This document shows positions 11,928 to 21,891 of a stretch of 64,000 nt of DNA, one piece after another. The notes beneath the pieces are model-generated. The model was not told the origin of the DNA, made no database searches, and saw only the letters and a list, made by a program, of their open reading frames with translations. The position numbers were made by a program, and so were the translations under genes. Origin of the DNA: Halopseudomonas sabulinigri (GTDB lineage: Bacteria; Pseudomonadota; Gammaproteobacteria; Pseudomonadales; Pseudomonadaceae); contig DRHT01000001.1 in NCBI GenBank assembly GCA_011053055.1, positions 51,581 through 115,580 of the forward strand, in the 5' to 3' direction. The stretch's first letter is position 1. Every line of letters begins with the position of its first letter.

Positions 11928-13136
11928 CGGGTCATGAATATAGCCCAGCCCCCCAGCCAGTGCTTCGCGCTGGTTACCGAAACCTATCCGCCGCAGATCA
12001 ACGGGGTCAGCAACACGCTGGGCAAACTCTGCCAAGGATTGCTGGGCCGTAACCATCAGATACAGCTGATAAGGCCCGCTCTACCAGGTGAAAAACCTGG
12101 CTCAAAGCAATCAGGCAACCTACTGGAGCGCTGCGTGCGCGGCCTGCCGATTCCTGGCTATCCAGGCTTGCAATGGGGCTTGCCGGCACAGCGAAAACTC
12201 AAACGTTTATGGAACCGGCAACGTCCAGATGCTGTTTATCTGGCAACCGAAGGGCCATTGGGTTGGTCTGCTCTGCGCTTGGCGCGCCGGATGAAAATCC
12301 CGGTCATCAGCGGCTTCCACACCAACTTCCAGCAATACAGCAACCACTTTCATCTGGGCCTGCTGCACGAGCCGGCCATGCGTTACCTGCGCTGGTTTCA
12401 TAACCAAACACTGCTAACCTTGGTGGCCAGCACTACTCAACAACGCGAATTGAACCGCATGGGTGTGCAAAACTTGATGCTGCTTGGACGCGGAGTCGAT
12501 TGCGATCACTTTCATCCTACCCATCGCAGCGAAACGCTGCGTAAACAGTGGGGCGCCAGCAACCAAGATACCGTGCTATTGCATGTGGGTAGGCTATCGC
12601 CGGAAAAGAACCCAGAGCTGCTGGCCGAGAGTTGGGCCAAGCTGAAATCCGCGCACAACAATGCCAATAGCAAACTGCGGATGGTAGTTGTGGGGGATGG
12701 GCCTTCAGCGAGTGAACTGCGCAAACGCATGCCGGAAGCGATATTTACCGGCGCCTTGACCGGTTCAGCGCTCGCTAGCGCCTACGCCAGTGCCGATATC
12801 TTCGTCTTCCCGAGTTTGACCGAAACCTTCGGCAATGTAGTTACCGAAGCAATGGCCTCAGGATTAGCCGTATGTGCATTTGATACGGCTGCTGCGCACC
12901 AGCACATTCAGGACCGCTACAGTGGCAGCCTTGCTCCACTGAGTCACGATCAACTGTTCATCGATAACCTGCGGTGGTTGATTGAGGATACCGAAGGACG
13001 CCGTAGCATCCGCCTGCATGCCCGGCACCGCGCCTGCCAACTGGATTGGCAGGCTATAGTGCTGCGCTTCGAGCGCAGCCTGTTGCAGGCTGCGCTACAC
13101 AAAAGCGTTCCGGTTCAGGCAATCCCAAGCAAGTAG
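11910..13136 (+). CDS. Family 4 glycosyltransferase, possibly a glycolipid synthase
   Basis: A 408-residue GT-B fold enzyme. The N-terminal ETYPPQINGVSNTL loop and SGFHTNFQQYSNHF match bacterial GT4 enzymes acting on lipids, and the donor-site region LHVGRLSPEKNPELL plus FVFPSLTETFGNVVTEAMASGL contains the E-x7-E motif. An alternative ATG lies 24 bp downstream. Its place beside cysZ matches a P. aeruginosa gene which, from memory, has been linked to phosphate-stress glycolipids; the Pho-box-like sequence in front would fit. Sugar and acceptor are not shown by sequence. Confidence 0.8.
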   Translation: MTRHHTRVMNIAQPPSQCFALVTETYPPQINGVSNTLGKLCQGLLGRNHQIQLIRPALPGEKPGSKQSGNLLERCVRGLPIPGYPGLQWGLPAQRKLKRLWNRQRPDAVYLATEGPLGWSALRLARRMKIPVISGFHTNFQQYSNHFHLGLLHEPAMRYLRWFHNQTLLTLVASTTQQRELNRMGVQNLMLLGRGVDCDHFHPTHRSETLRKQWGASNQDTVLLHVGRLSPEKNPELLAESWAKLKSAHNNANSKLRMVVVGDGPSASELRKRMPEAIFTGALTGSALASAYASADIFVFPSLTETFGNVVTEAMASGLAVCAFDTAAAHQHIQDRYSGSLAPLSHDQLFIDNLRWLIEDTEGRRSIRLHARHRACQLDWQAIVLRFERSLLQAALHKSVPVQAIPSK

Positions 13137-13157
13137 GACTGCCCAACCCCGCTTTAC

Positions 13158-14267
13158 TCAGACCAGCGTTTTTAGCGCTTCACGGCTGAAGGGCTCAATG
13201 TCGCTAAAACGACCTTCGCGCACCTTGTCAGCCCACTGTGGATCAACCAACAACGCACGGCCCACACCCACCAGATCAAATTCACCGGCACCAAGGCGGG
13301 TCAGCAGATCATCAATATTTGCCGTCTCTGCCACTTTGTCGGTATTGACCATGAATTCCAGGAACTCGCCATCCAGGCCAACGCTACCGACAGTGATCGC
13401 AGGCTTGCCGGTAATTTTGCGTGTCCAGCCAGCCAGGTTCAGATCGGAACTCTCGAACTCTGGCTCCCAAAAACGACGCTGCGAACAATGGAAGATATCC
13501 ACGCCAGCTTCAGATAGCGGAACCAGGAATTGCTCCAGCAGCTCAGGCGTGGGCGCCAGACGTGCGGTGTAATCCTGCTGTTTCCACTGTGAGAAGCGGA
13601 AGATGATTGGGTAGTCTGCGCCGACAGCGGCACGCACAGCGCGCACGATTTCAACCGCGAACCGACCGCGATTTTCCATGCTGCCACCGTAGTTGTCGGT
13701 GCGCTGGTTGGTGCCTTCCCAAAAAAACTGATCGATCAGATAGCCGTGTGCGCCGTGCAGTTCAATCGCATCAAAACCGATTTCTTTGGCATCTTTAGCC
13801 GCCTGAGCGAAACCAGCGACCACGTCATCGATATCAGCCTGGGTCATACCCTTGACCAGCGTCTTGCCTTCCTTCTGTTTTTCCATCGGACCATAACCCG
13901 GTACTTCCGGAGCAGGCTCGGTACCCAGACGACGCACATTGCCCACGTGCCACAACTGTGGAGCAATCTTCCCGCCAGCGGCGTGCACAGCATCGACTAC
14001 TTGCTTCCAGCCAGCCAACGCTTCTTCACCGTAAAAATGCGGTACGTTCGGGTAGCCATTGGCGCCTTCGTGATTGATCACTGTACCTTCGGTGACGATC
14101 AAGCCAACACCGGATTCAGCGCGGCGGCGATAGTAATCGACTACTGCCTGATTCGGCACGCCCTTGGGTGAGAAGTTGCGGGTCATGGGCGCCATGACAA
14201 TGCGGTTACTCAGGGTCAGTGGGCCCAAGGTGAAGGGAGCGAACAGCGGAGTTACATCAGCAGACAT
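13158..14267 (-). CDS. Old Yellow Enzyme family NADH:flavin oxidoreductase
   Basis: FMN-dependent ene-reductase family member, 369 residues with a TIM-barrel pattern. It opens with LFAPFTLGPLTLSNRIVMAPMTRN, has QLWHVGNVRR, IELHGAHGYLIDQFFWEGTNQRTDNYGG in two adjoining motifs (the HGAH active-site region), and VGVGRALLVDP near the phosphate-binding end. Such enzymes reduce activated C=C bonds or nitro groups. The TetR gene upstream on the same strand is its likely regulator. Natural substrate unknown. Confidence 0.9.
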   Translation of the reverse strand: MSADVTPLFAPFTLGPLTLSNRIVMAPMTRNFSPKGVPNQAVVDYYRRRAESGVGLIVTEGTVINHEGANGYPNVPHFYGEEALAGWKQVVDAVHAAGGKIAPQLWHVGNVRRLGTEPAPEVPGYGPMEKQKEGKTLVKGMTQADIDDVVAGFAQAAKDAKEIGFDAIELHGAHGYLIDQFFWEGTNQRTDNYGGSMENRGRFAVEIVRAVRAAVGADYPIIFRFSQWKQQDYTARLAPTPELLEQFLVPLSEAGVDIFHCSQRRFWEPEFESSDLNLAGWTRKITGKPAITVGSVGLDGEFLEFMVNTDKVAETANIDDLLTRLGAGEFDLVGVGRALLVDPQWADKVREGRFSDIEPFSREALKTLV

Positions 14268-14316
14268 GCATTAGTCCTCATAGGTTGTGATCAACAACAC
14301 GGTTCGCGCTAGAGCT

Positions 14317-14324
14317 GACCGGTC
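14317..14324. promoter_or_regulatory. Palindromic operator candidate before the OYE gene
   Basis: GACCGGTC is a perfect 8-bp palindrome within GCTGACCGGTCGTC, between the TetR and OYE genes. A near-identical motif lies upstream of the TetR gene (14964-14971), suggesting both are bound by the encoded repressor (inference). Confidence 0.5.
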
Positions 14325-14362
14325 GTCTTGGTTTTTTTGGGGGTCGATATCAGGGGTAAACA

Positions 14363-14950
14363 TCAAGCTTTTAGCAAACGCTCAAGCTGATCAATGAACA
14401 CCCGCAACGGGCCAATCTGACGATCCGTTTTCATTCGCAGTAGAGCGCCTTCCCAAGCCGCGCCTATAAAGCTGGCGAGCGCTGCTGGATCTTGATCCTG
14501 GGGGATTTCACCCGCTTCCCGCGCCTGTTCGAGACACTCTGCCAGCACCCGACTGGAGCTCTGCAAAATGGCAGCAGCGGCAAATCCGATCGGTTGACTC
14601 TCATCGGCCTTCTCATGGCATAGACTGCCAATGAAGCATTGATGCAAGGGCTGCTCCTGATTGGCAAAGTAACCAATCAAGTCACGGTAGCAACGTAATA
14701 TACGCTCGCGCGGCGAAAGCTCTGGCGTATTAAGCGCAGCTGCAAAACGCTCGATACGAGGCGTGTAATAGTAGTGCAGCGCCTGAATGGCGAAGTCTTC
14801 CTTGCTCTCAAAGTAATGATAGAAGGACCCCTTGGGCACACTGGCTCCCTGGGTAATTTCTTGCACACCGGTACCGTTGTAGCCCTTGCGCAACATCACG
14901 CTGGTACCGGCGGCCAAAATGCGCGCACGTTTATCTTGGATCGTATTCAT
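14363..14950 (-). CDS. TetR/AcrR family transcriptional regulator
   Basis: A 195-residue repressor. The N-terminal helix-turn-helix region (about 10-55) shows ARILAAGTSVMLRKGYNG, VQEITQGASVPKGSFYHYFESKEDFA, typical of TetR. The C-terminal domain, which should bind the inducer, includes CFIGSLCHEKADESQP, as in regulators of electrophile-responsive ene-reductase genes. It is transcribed toward the OYE gene with a 95-bp gap. Palindromes in both promoter regions suggest self-regulation and control of the OYE gene (inference). Confidence 0.9.
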   Translation of the reverse strand: MNTIQDKRARILAAGTSVMLRKGYNGTGVQEITQGASVPKGSFYHYFESKEDFAIQALHYYYTPRIERFAAALNTPELSPRERILRCYRDLIGYFANQEQPLHQCFIGSLCHEKADESQPIGFAAAAILQSSSRVLAECLEQAREAGEIPQDQDPAALASFIGAAWEGALLRMKTDRQIGPLRVFIDQLERLLKA

Positions 14951-14963
14951 GCGCGTACTATAC

Positions 14964-14971
14964 GACTGGTC
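14964..14971. promoter_or_regulatory. Palindromic operator candidate before the TetR gene
   Basis: GACTGGTC lies 14 bp upstream of the TetR start codon. Its minus-strand reading GTTGACCAGTCGTA matches 11 of 14 bases with GCTGACCGGTCGTC in front of the OYE gene. Confidence 0.5.
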
Positions 14972-15054
14972 AACTTGTTTTAATAGTGACGTCCATCATC
15001 ATTGATAAAATTGATAGTAGCGAATCCATTTAGCCCAACCTCAAAACGCGGGCG

Positions 15055-15085
15055 AAAAAAAACCAGCCATCACTGGCTGGTTTTT
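15055..15085 (-). terminator. Intrinsic terminator after slyD (bidirectional)
   Basis: AACCAGCC pairs with GGCTGGTT over a 6-base loop, with A8 on the left and T5 on the right. Confidence 0.88.
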
Positions 15086-15108
15086 CTACTGCGTGAGCGC
15101 TGTGGTGC

Positions 15109-15594
15109 TTAGTGCTCTACGCCGCCTTCGCCATGAATATGGCCGTGAGCCATTTCGTCTTCAGTGGCTTCGCGTATTTCCAACACCTTCACATCAAAGG
15201 TCAACTGCTCGCCGGCGAGCGGGTGGTTGCCATCAACAGTGACTTCATCATCTTCCACTGCCTTGATGGTAACAATCTGCATGCTGCCGTCAGGACCAGA
15301 AGCGTGGAATTGCATACCCACTTCCAGCTCATCAACCCCTTCAAACATGTTACGACCCAGCACCGCAATTAGCTCGGCGTTGAATTCGCCGTAAGCTTCA
15401 GCAGGCTCGACAGTCACGTTCAGCGCATCACCTTCCTGCTTGCCTTCCAACGCTTTTTCCAGACCTGGAATAATGTTGCCAGCACCGTGCAGGTAGACCA
15501 GCGGCGCGCCACCATCGGAGGAATCCAAAACCTCGCCATCCGCATTAGTCAGGGTGTACTCGATGGAAACAGCCTTGTTGGCAGCAATCTGCAT
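15109..15594 (-). CDS. slyD: FKBP-type peptidyl-prolyl isomerase SlyD
   Basis: Cytoplasmic prolyl isomerase and chaperone, 161 residues. The FKBP part begins with VSIEYTLTNADGEVLDSS, the insert-in-flap domain lies between VTVEPAEAYGEFN and FDVKVLEI, and the tail is His-containing (HGHIHGEGGVEH), though shorter than the metal-binding tail of E. coli SlyD. It lies upstream of and divergent to ackA, as I recall in P. aeruginosa. Confidence 0.93.
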   Translation of the reverse strand: MQIAANKAVSIEYTLTNADGEVLDSSDGGAPLVYLHGAGNIIPGLEKALEGKQEGDALNVTVEPAEAYGEFNAELIAVLGRNMFEGVDELEVGMQFHASGPDGSMQIVTIKAVEDDEVTVDGNHPLAGEQLTFDVKVLEIREATEDEMAHGHIHGEGGVEH

Positions 15595-15834
15595 AATCTA
15601 GTTCCTATCATTTGCTTAAAAATCGTGATTGTACGCGGGTTAGATAACAAACGCACGGCTTGACCCGACTAGCGGACCGACTGAAGATGCGGTCTTTAAA
15701 AGGTCGCTAGGCTAACCGTAGTTCAGCTGAACCATGCCCGCTGATTGGCATCGAACGTCTGGCACGCTGCGCAGAACGCGCCTCATTATCGGCAGCTGAA
15801 GCCTGCCCATTGATACAGGAAGATTGACGTTACC

Positions 15835-17040
15835 ATGACAAACCGCCTGGTACTGGTCATCAACGGTGGCAGCTCATCGATCAAGCTGGCACTGCGTAAA
15901 CAGGGAAGTTCCAAGCCCATATTCAAGGCAGAAGCGGAGCGCCTGAACACCCCGCAAGCCAGCTACAGTTACCCCGGCAGCGAAGAGTTCAGCCTGCCAG
16001 ATGCCGACCATCAAACAGCCCTCAACGCGTTACTACCGTTGTTCGATGCGCATCTGGATCAGCCAATCAGCGCAGTAGGACATCGCGTGGTGCACGGCGG
16101 CGAGTTGTTTACCAGCGCACGTCTGATCGACGCAGACGTCATGGCAGGCATTGAAGCCAATGCCCCCCTGGCGCCACTTCACAACCCGGCTAACCTGAGC
16201 GGCATACGCGCTGCCATGCAGCTGCTACCGGGCATTCCACAGATTGCCGTGTTCGATACCGCTTTTCATCAAAGCATGCCGCCACATGCCTTTCGTTATG
16301 CCCTGCCGGACGAGCTTTACGCGGTGCACGGCGTGCGACGCTACGGTTTTCATGGCACCAGCCACCAATACGTCGCCCACCAGGCCGGCTTACTCACTGG
16401 CCGGCCTGATGGCTCAGGTGCTTGGCTCAGCGCACACCTAGGCAACGGCTGCTCCAGCTGCGCCATCCTCGACGGCAAAAGCATGGATACCAGCATGGGC
16501 CTGACCCCGCTGGAAGGCCTGGTCATGGGGACTCGCAGTGGCGATGTCGACCCAAACCTACACGCGCATCTGGCCCGCACCCTAGGCTGGGATCTGCCCC
16601 GCATTGAACAGATGCTCAACCGAGAAAGCGGTTTATTGGGCCTCTCTGGCCTGTCCAACGACATGCGCGAACTCGAGCAGGCACGGACCGAAGGCCACGG
16701 CGGCGCGCAATTAGCGATCGAGGTGTTTTGCTATCGTTTAGCACGCTCGCTGGCAGGCTTGGCAGTGGCTCTGCCACGTATCGACGGCTTGATTTTCACT
16801 GGCGGCATCGGCGAGAACTCTGCCTTGACTCGAGCCCTAACCCTTAGCCACCTGGCGGTGATGGGCCTGCATATTGATCCGGATCGCAACAGCGCGTTAC
16901 CACGCGGCGAAGCAGGTCGCATTGAAGCTAGTGGCTCACCGGCTATTCTAGTGATACCCACCGACGAAGAGCGGCAAATAGCCGAAGAAAGCCTCACTCT
17001 CTTGGATCACCAGCCCATGGAAATGGAAACCACGGCATGA
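15835..17040 (+). CDS. ackA: Acetate kinase AckA
   Basis: Interconverts acetyl phosphate + ADP and acetate + ATP. The 401 residues contain the N-terminal [34 protein letters not shown] (active site) and [10 protein letters not shown] motifs, and [12 protein letters not shown] near the C-terminus. The ATG has only a distant ribosome site (AGGAAG about 12 bases upstream). Its stop overlaps the pta start (ATGA), so kinase and transacetylase are co-translated. Confidence 0.96.
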   Translation: MTNRLVLVINGGSSSIKLALRKQGSSKPIFKAEAERLNTPQASYSYPGSEEFSLPDADHQTALNALLPLFDAHLDQPISAVGHRVVHGGELFTSARLIDADVMAGIEANAPLAPLHNPANLSGIRAAMQLLPGIPQIAVFDTAFHQSMPPHAFRYALPDELYAVHGVRRYGFHGTSHQYVAHQAGLLTGRPDGSGAWLSAHLGNGCSSCAILDGKSMDTSMGLTPLEGLVMGTRSGDVDPNLHAHLARTLGWDLPRIEQMLNRESGLLGLSGLSNDMRELEQARTEGHGGAQLAIEVFCYRLARSLAGLAVALPRIDGLIFTGGIGENSALTRALTLSHLAVMGLHIDPDRNSALPRGEAGRIEASGSPAILVIPTDEERQIAEESLTLLDHQPMEMETTA

Positions 17041-19178
17041 GCCAGCACACCTTCTTTGTTGCACCCACCGGTTTTGGTGTCGGCCTGACGTCCACCAGTC
17101 TGGGTTTAATCCGCGCGCTGGAGCGCACCGGCCTGCGGGTGCGTTTTCTCAAGCCTGTCGCTCAACCGCACCCCGGCGATGAAGGCCCAGAGCGCTCTAC
17201 CGAACTGATCAGCCGCACACTCGGATTGAGTCCACCTGCTGCTATGCCCTTAGCAGAAGTCGAACACCTACTCGCCAGTGGCGAATTGGATGATCTGATG
17301 GAAGCTATGATCGGCCTTTATCAACAGGCCGCCCAGGACGCTGACGTGGTAGTGGTTGAAGGCATGGTGCCGACACGACAAAGCAGCTACACCGCGCAGA
17401 TCAACCAAGCGCTAGCGAAAAGCCTGGATGCCGACGTCATTTTGGTCACCACGCCCGATGGCGACGACATGGCGACTCTCGCTGACCGTATCGAGATTCA
17501 CGCTCAAGCCTTTGGTGGCCCAAGCCACCCAAAAGTGCTTGGCGTGATAGTCAATAAAGTGCATGGCCTGGAACAAGAAGCACTGGCTGAAGTACCTGAT
17601 GGTCGCGAACTAAAAAGCAGCCTGAAAAACTTTGCGCAGGCGCTAAAAGCAGCCTCTTCGAGACTGAATACTGATGATTTCCGGCTAATCGGTTGTGTGC
17701 CTTGGCAGGATGAACTGAATGCCCCGCGCACCGCCGACATTGCCACCTTACTGAAAACCACCATCTACCATCCGGGCGATATGCACCAGCGCCGCGTGAT
17801 GGAGATCGCCCTGTGCGCTCGCACAGTGCCCAATATTATTGATCGCCTTAAGCCGGGCACGCTGATCGTCACGCCCGGCGATCGCGACGATATCATTATC
17901 GCCAGCAGCCTGGCCTCGTTAGCAGGCACTCCGCTCGCCGGCCTGTTGTTAACCGGCGACATGGCACCCGATCCGCGCGTGGTGCAACTATGCCAACCCG
18001 CGCTGGATCAGGGGCTAACCATCCTCGGCGTTAGCACCAACAGTTTCGATACCGCCACTCAGCTTGACCGGATGAACCGCGAAATTCCGATTGATGATCG
18101 CGATCGCGCTGAACGGGTCACTAATTTTGTTGCCTCGTATATCGATCAAGCCTGGCTAGCGAAACGCTGCGATACGCCGCGCGAAAAACGCATGTCGCCA
18201 CCGGCATTTCGCTACGAGCTGGTACGTCAGGCGCAGCACGCCGCAAAAACCATTATCCTGCCGGAGGGTGACGAACCTCGCACCGTGCAGGCCGCTGCGA
18301 TCTGCCAAAAGCGTGGCATCGCCAACTGCATCCTGCTGGCCAAGCGCGAGTCGGTCGAAGCGGTTGCCCGCGCACAACACATCACCTTGCCCGAAGGCCT
18401 AAAGATCATCGACCCTGATGAGGTGCGCGCGCGCTACGTTGCACCCATGGTCAAACTGCGCGAAGGCAAAGGCTTGAACGAACCCATGGCGCTACAGCAG
18501 CTGGAAGATAACGTAGTGTTAGGCACCATGATGCTGGCAATGGATGAGGTCGACGGACTGGTATCTGGCGCCATTCACACCACGGCCAATACCATTCGCC
18601 CGGCCTTCCAGTTGATCAAAACCGCACCCGGCTACAACCTGGTGTCATCGATCTTCTTCATGCTATTACCCGAGCAAGTGCTGATCTATGGCGACTGCGC
18701 GGTAAACCCCGACCCAAGCGCCGCGGACCTCGCCGAAATTGCCATTCAAAGCGCTCGCTCAGCCGAGGCTTTTGGGATTCCCGCAAAGGTCGCGATGATC
18801 AGCTATTCGACCGGCAGCTCAGGCAGCGGCAGTGAGGTCGAGAAGGTGCGCGAAGCGACGCGACTGGCCAAAGAACGCGAGCCTGACCTGTTGCTAGACG
18901 GTCCACTCCAGTATGATGCCGCCGCGATTGCCAGCGTCGGGCGTTTAAAAGCGCCCGACAGCCCAGTGGCCGGTCAAGCCACTGTATTTGTATTCCCCGA
19001 CCTGAATACGGGCAACACGACGTATAAGGCCGTACAGCGCAGCGCCAACGTAGTCAGCGTCGGTCCGATGCTGCAAGGCCTGCGTAAACCGGTGAATGAC
19101 CTGTCGCGCGGCGCACTGGTGGATGACATTGTCTACACCATTGCTTTGACAGCGATACAGGCCTACAAAAACCAATAA
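17037..19178 (+). CDS. pta: Phosphate acetyltransferase Pta (long form)
   Basis: Transfers acetyl between CoA and phosphate. The 713 residues are the long Pta type: an N-terminal BioD-like P-loop domain ([17 protein letters not shown]), a middle DRTGG domain (about 220-350), and a C-terminal catalytic domain starting near residue 390 ([12 protein letters not shown]) with [31 protein letters not shown] and the terminal VFPDLNTGN. It works with ackA in overflow or acetate assimilation. Confidence 0.96.
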   Translation: MSQHTFFVAPTGFGVGLTSTSLGLIRALERTGLRVRFLKPVAQPHPGDEGPERSTELISRTLGLSPPAAMPLAEVEHLLASGELDDLMEAMIGLYQQAAQDADVVVVEGMVPTRQSSYTAQINQALAKSLDADVILVTTPDGDDMATLADRIEIHAQAFGGPSHPKVLGVIVNKVHGLEQEALAEVPDGRELKSSLKNFAQALKAASSRLNTDDFRLIGCVPWQDELNAPRTADIATLLKTTIYHPGDMHQRRVMEIALCARTVPNIIDRLKPGTLIVTPGDRDDIIIASSLASLAGTPLAGLLLTGDMAPDPRVVQLCQPALDQGLTILGVSTNSFDTATQLDRMNREIPIDDRDRAERVTNFVASYIDQAWLAKRCDTPREKRMSPPAFRYELVRQAQHAAKTIILPEGDEPRTVQAAAICQKRGIANCILLAKRESVEAVARAQHITLPEGLKIIDPDEVRARYVAPMVKLREGKGLNEPMALQQLEDNVVLGTMMLAMDEVDGLVSGAIHTTANTIRPAFQLIKTAPGYNLVSSIFFMLLPEQVLIYGDCAVNPDPSAADLAEIAIQSARSAEAFGIPAKVAMISYSTGSSGSGSEVEKVREATRLAKEREPDLLLDGPLQYDAAAIASVGRLKAPDSPVAGQATVFVFPDLNTGNTTYKAVQRSANVVSVGPMLQGLRKPVNDLSRGALVDDIVYTIALTAIQAYKNQ

Positions 19179-19227
19179 CATAAAGAGAACGACCGCCCAC
19201 AGCGGTCCTGCCAAAGAGCCCACGACC

Positions 19228-20157
19228 ATGCTTTCTTTCCTACCAGCCTTTCTGCGCGGCACCTTGGCCACCCTACTGCTGGCATTGAATACCATTTGCT
19301 GTGCTTCATTGCTGTTTGTCCTGGCGCTGATGAAACTGCTGCCAATACGCTCCCTACAGAAACTCTGTACCCTGATCATGATCGAGGTTGCCGAACTCTG
19401 GATGTATTGCAACAGCGGCTGGATTGCTCTGGTCGGCAAGACCAAATGGGAGGTCGAAGGCCTGGAACAGTTGGACTATAAAGGCTGGTATCTGGTGACC
19501 AGCAACCACCAGAGCTGGGTCGACATTGTTGCACTGCAACATGTGCTGAATCGCCGTATGCCGATGCTCAAGTTCTTTCTCAAACAGGAGCTGATCTGGG
19601 TGCCAGTGATCGGTCTATGCTGGTGGGCTTTGGATTTCCCTTTCATGAAGCGCTACAGCAAGGCCTTTCTCGCAAAGTACCCGGAAAAGGCCGGCCAGGA
19701 TCTGGCGACCACACGCAAGGCTTGCGAGAAATTCAAAACAACGCCCGTGGCAGTGTTCAACTTTCTTGAAGGCACCCGGCTAACGCAGGCCAAACACGCG
19801 CAGCAAAAGTCCCCGTTCAACTATCTGCTCAAGCCCAAATCAGGCGGCATCGCCTTTGTACTGGATGCCATGGGCACGCAATTACGCTCCCTGCTGGACA
19901 TCACCATTCACTACCCCAACGGCAACCCAACCTTCTGGGACTTGCTTAGCGGCAAGCTGACGCATGTAGTGATGCACTGCGAGCTCAAGCCCATTCCGGC
20001 TGAGTTTCTTGGCAAGGATTACCAGAATGATGCCGCGTTCAGGTCCGAATTTCAGGCGTGGGTAAATGGCCTATGGCTTGAAAAAGATGCACACCTGGCA
20101 CGCCTGCATGCGCAGTACCCCACACCGACAGACCGAGCCAAAAGCAATAAGCCTTAA
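19228..20157 (+). CDS. PlsC-like lysophospholipid acyltransferase (YihG type)
   Basis: Inner-membrane acyltransferase of 309 residues. It has N-terminal hydrophobic segments (about 8-50), the NHQSWVDIV acyltransferase motif (a variant of NHx4D with Trp), FLKQELIWVPVIGLCWWALDFPFMKRY split over the acceptor region, and FLEGTR. This variant is typical of the YihG/YihG-like branch, which adds acyl groups to phospholipids. It follows pta by 49 bp on the same strand, as I recall in Pseudomonas. Confidence 0.88.
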   Translation: MLSFLPAFLRGTLATLLLALNTICCASLLFVLALMKLLPIRSLQKLCTLIMIEVAELWMYCNSGWIALVGKTKWEVEGLEQLDYKGWYLVTSNHQSWVDIVALQHVLNRRMPMLKFFLKQELIWVPVIGLCWWALDFPFMKRYSKAFLAKYPEKAGQDLATTRKACEKFKTTPVAVFNFLEGTRLTQAKHAQQKSPFNYLLKPKSGGIAFVLDAMGTQLRSLLDITIHYPNGNPTFWDLLSGKLTHVVMHCELKPIPAEFLGKDYQNDAAFRSEFQAWVNGLWLEKDAHLARLHAQYPTPTDRAKSNKP

Positions 20158-20187
20158 CCGCTCAAAAAACCATTAAAAACCACCCAC

Positions 20188-20226
20188 AAAAAAACCGCGC
20201 CGGATTTATCCGGCGCGGTTTTTTTT
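20188..20226 (+). terminator. Strong bidirectional terminator
   Basis: A perfect 12-bp stem (AACCGCGCCGGA / TCCGGCGCGGTT) over a 4-base loop, with A-rich sequence left and T8 right. It lies between the convergent acyltransferase and OmpA-family genes. Confidence 0.93.
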
Positions 20227-20237
20227 AACCTACAGCC

Positions 20238-20894
20238 TTACAGCTGAGTCAGGTTAATCTCCACGCGGCGATTCTGCGCACGACCCGCCTCGGTATCGTT
20301 GCTGGCAATCGGTTGGCTAGGGCCAACGCCGCTGCTGCTGATACGGCCACCGGGAACACCCTGACCAGACAGGTAAGATGCCACGGCGCTAGCACGCTCA
20401 CGTGACAAGCGTGTGTTCAGCTCATTTGAACCAGTGCTGTCGGTGTGACCAACAATGTTGATGCCATTCTTGTCGAACTCTTTGAATACCTTGACCAATG
20501 AATTCAGCGTCGGATAGAAGCTACTCGAAATATCCGAAGAGCCGGAGGAAAAGGTGATATTACCCGGCATGACCAACTGAATGTTATCGCCGTTACGCAC
20601 CACTTGCACACCCGTTCCAGTTAGTTCCTGACGCAGAGCCTGCTCTTGCTTATCAGCGTAATAACCATAACCGCCACCCGCTGCGCCGCCGACCGCAGCA
20701 CCGATCAGCGCGCCTTTGCCCCGGTCCTTGCTGCTGGACGTTGCTGCACCAATCGCCGCACCGGTAACTGCCCCGATACCGCCGTATATTGCAGACTTAC
20801 CTGCCTGCTCTTCACCCGTGTAAGGATTATTAGTGCAACCAGTTAGTACCAGTGCACATACACCGGCAGCAATCAAACCTCGGCTTTTCATCAT
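20238..20894 (-). CDS. OmpA-family lipoprotein
   Basis: Outer-membrane lipoprotein. The N-terminal signal ends in the lipobox LTGC; a Gly/Ala-rich glycine-zipper segment (GGIGAVTGAAIGAA ... GALIGAAVGGAAGGGYG) follows, then a C-terminal OmpA peptidoglycan-binding domain with NIVGHTDSTGSNELN and NRRVEI. The start near 20894 is favoured because GGGAAG stands just before two adjacent ATGs; an upstream ATG at 20909 lacks such a site. It resembles PA0833-type proteins. Confidence 0.9.
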   Translation of the reverse strand: MMKSRGLIAAGVCALVLTGCTNNPYTGEEQAGKSAIYGGIGAVTGAAIGAATSSSKDRGKGALIGAAVGGAAGGGYGYYADKQEQALRQELTGTGVQVVRNGDNIQLVMPGNITFSSGSSDISSSFYPTLNSLVKVFKEFDKNGINIVGHTDSTGSNELNTRLSRERASAVASYLSGQGVPGGRISSSGVGPSQPIASNDTEAGRAQNRRVEINLTQL

Positions 20895-21012
20895 ATTCTT
20901 CCCTTTCATATGTTATTTGAATCATTTATTGCTAAAACAGGGCCGGCACCGGACCTAAATCAACAGTGCACGCCCAACCTCAAAAGTGTGACAGACGCGT
21001 GGGCAATTCACA

Positions 21013-21657
21013 TTAACCACGAATAAACGGATTTTCGCGAATCTCGTCACCAATACAGGTATCGGCACCATGGCCAGTTACCACTACAGCGTCTTCATCC
21101 AAACTATAGAGCCGCTCACGAATGGATCGTTCAATTTTCTGATAATCGCCGCCCCAGAGATCAGTGCGACCAATACCCCGACGAAACAAGGTATCGCCAG
21201 CGATCAGCAGCTTATCCTGCGGAAACCAAAAGCTCATTGAACCGGGTGTATGCCCCGGCGTATGCAACGCCACACCGCAACCGCACGCCAGCTCTTCATC
21301 GTCTTGCAGCCAGTAATCAGGCGCCGGCACGGGGCGATACGGCACACCGAATCGCTGACACTGCATCTCCAGATTATCCCAAAGAAACTGATCTTCCTTG
21401 TGCAGATGCAAGCTTGCGCCGGTCGCCTTTTTCATCTCGCCCGAGGCAAGAAAGTGATCAAGGTGCGCATGGGTATGAATGATACTGACCACCTTGAGCC
21501 CGAGCACCTCCAGACGATCTAGAATCAGCTGATGGTCACCACCCGGATCAATTACCAGAGCCTTCTTGCTGATCGGGTCACCGATGATGGTGCAGTTGCA
21601 CTGCAGAGGGCCAACCGGGAAGGTTTCACGTACCAACGCAGTTTGTGGGGCTGACAT
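21013..21657 (-). CDS. MBL-fold metallo-hydrolase (glyoxalase II-like)
   Basis: A 214-residue metallo-beta-lactamase-fold hydrolase. The metal motif THTHAHLDH (HxHxDH) is at about residue 80; LHTPGHTPGSMSFW gives the next metal His, AGDTLFRRGIGRTDL the bridging Asp, and VTGHGADTCIG a late His. Small stand-alone members of this type hydrolyse thioesters such as S-lactoylglutathione, but the substrate is not proven. An upstream leader separates it from the divergent FadL-type gene. Confidence 0.87.
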   Translation of the reverse strand: MSAPQTALVRETFPVGPLQCNCTIIGDPISKKALVIDPGGDHQLILDRLEVLGLKVVSIIHTHAHLDHFLASGEMKKATGASLHLHKEDQFLWDNLEMQCQRFGVPYRPVPAPDYWLQDDEELACGCGVALHTPGHTPGSMSFWFPQDKLLIAGDTLFRRGIGRTDLWGGDYQKIERSIRERLYSLDEDAVVVTGHGADTCIGDEIRENPFIRG

Positions 21658-21891
21658 GCAAACTCCTATTAAAGAACCTAAGCACTTTCGCCCAAGCCCG
21701 CATTGTTAACAACGCCCAGTATACCCAGCACCAAACTCTTTTTCTGCCACGCAGACCACACGAGTTTCTGGCCAAAGCCGGAGGGTTGGCTACGCTATTG
21801 TTAGTCGGCTGGAATCGAACCAAAGCGACCGTTGGTTTCTTTCTATAGAACTATAGAAGCTCCGCCATTCAAGGATCAGAGAGGGCAACAA

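Noticed and set aside
15760..15773. TGGCACG-containing sigma-54-like sequence before ackA
   Set aside because: The GC doublet is 10 bp rather than 12 bp from GG, and the -12 element is absent.
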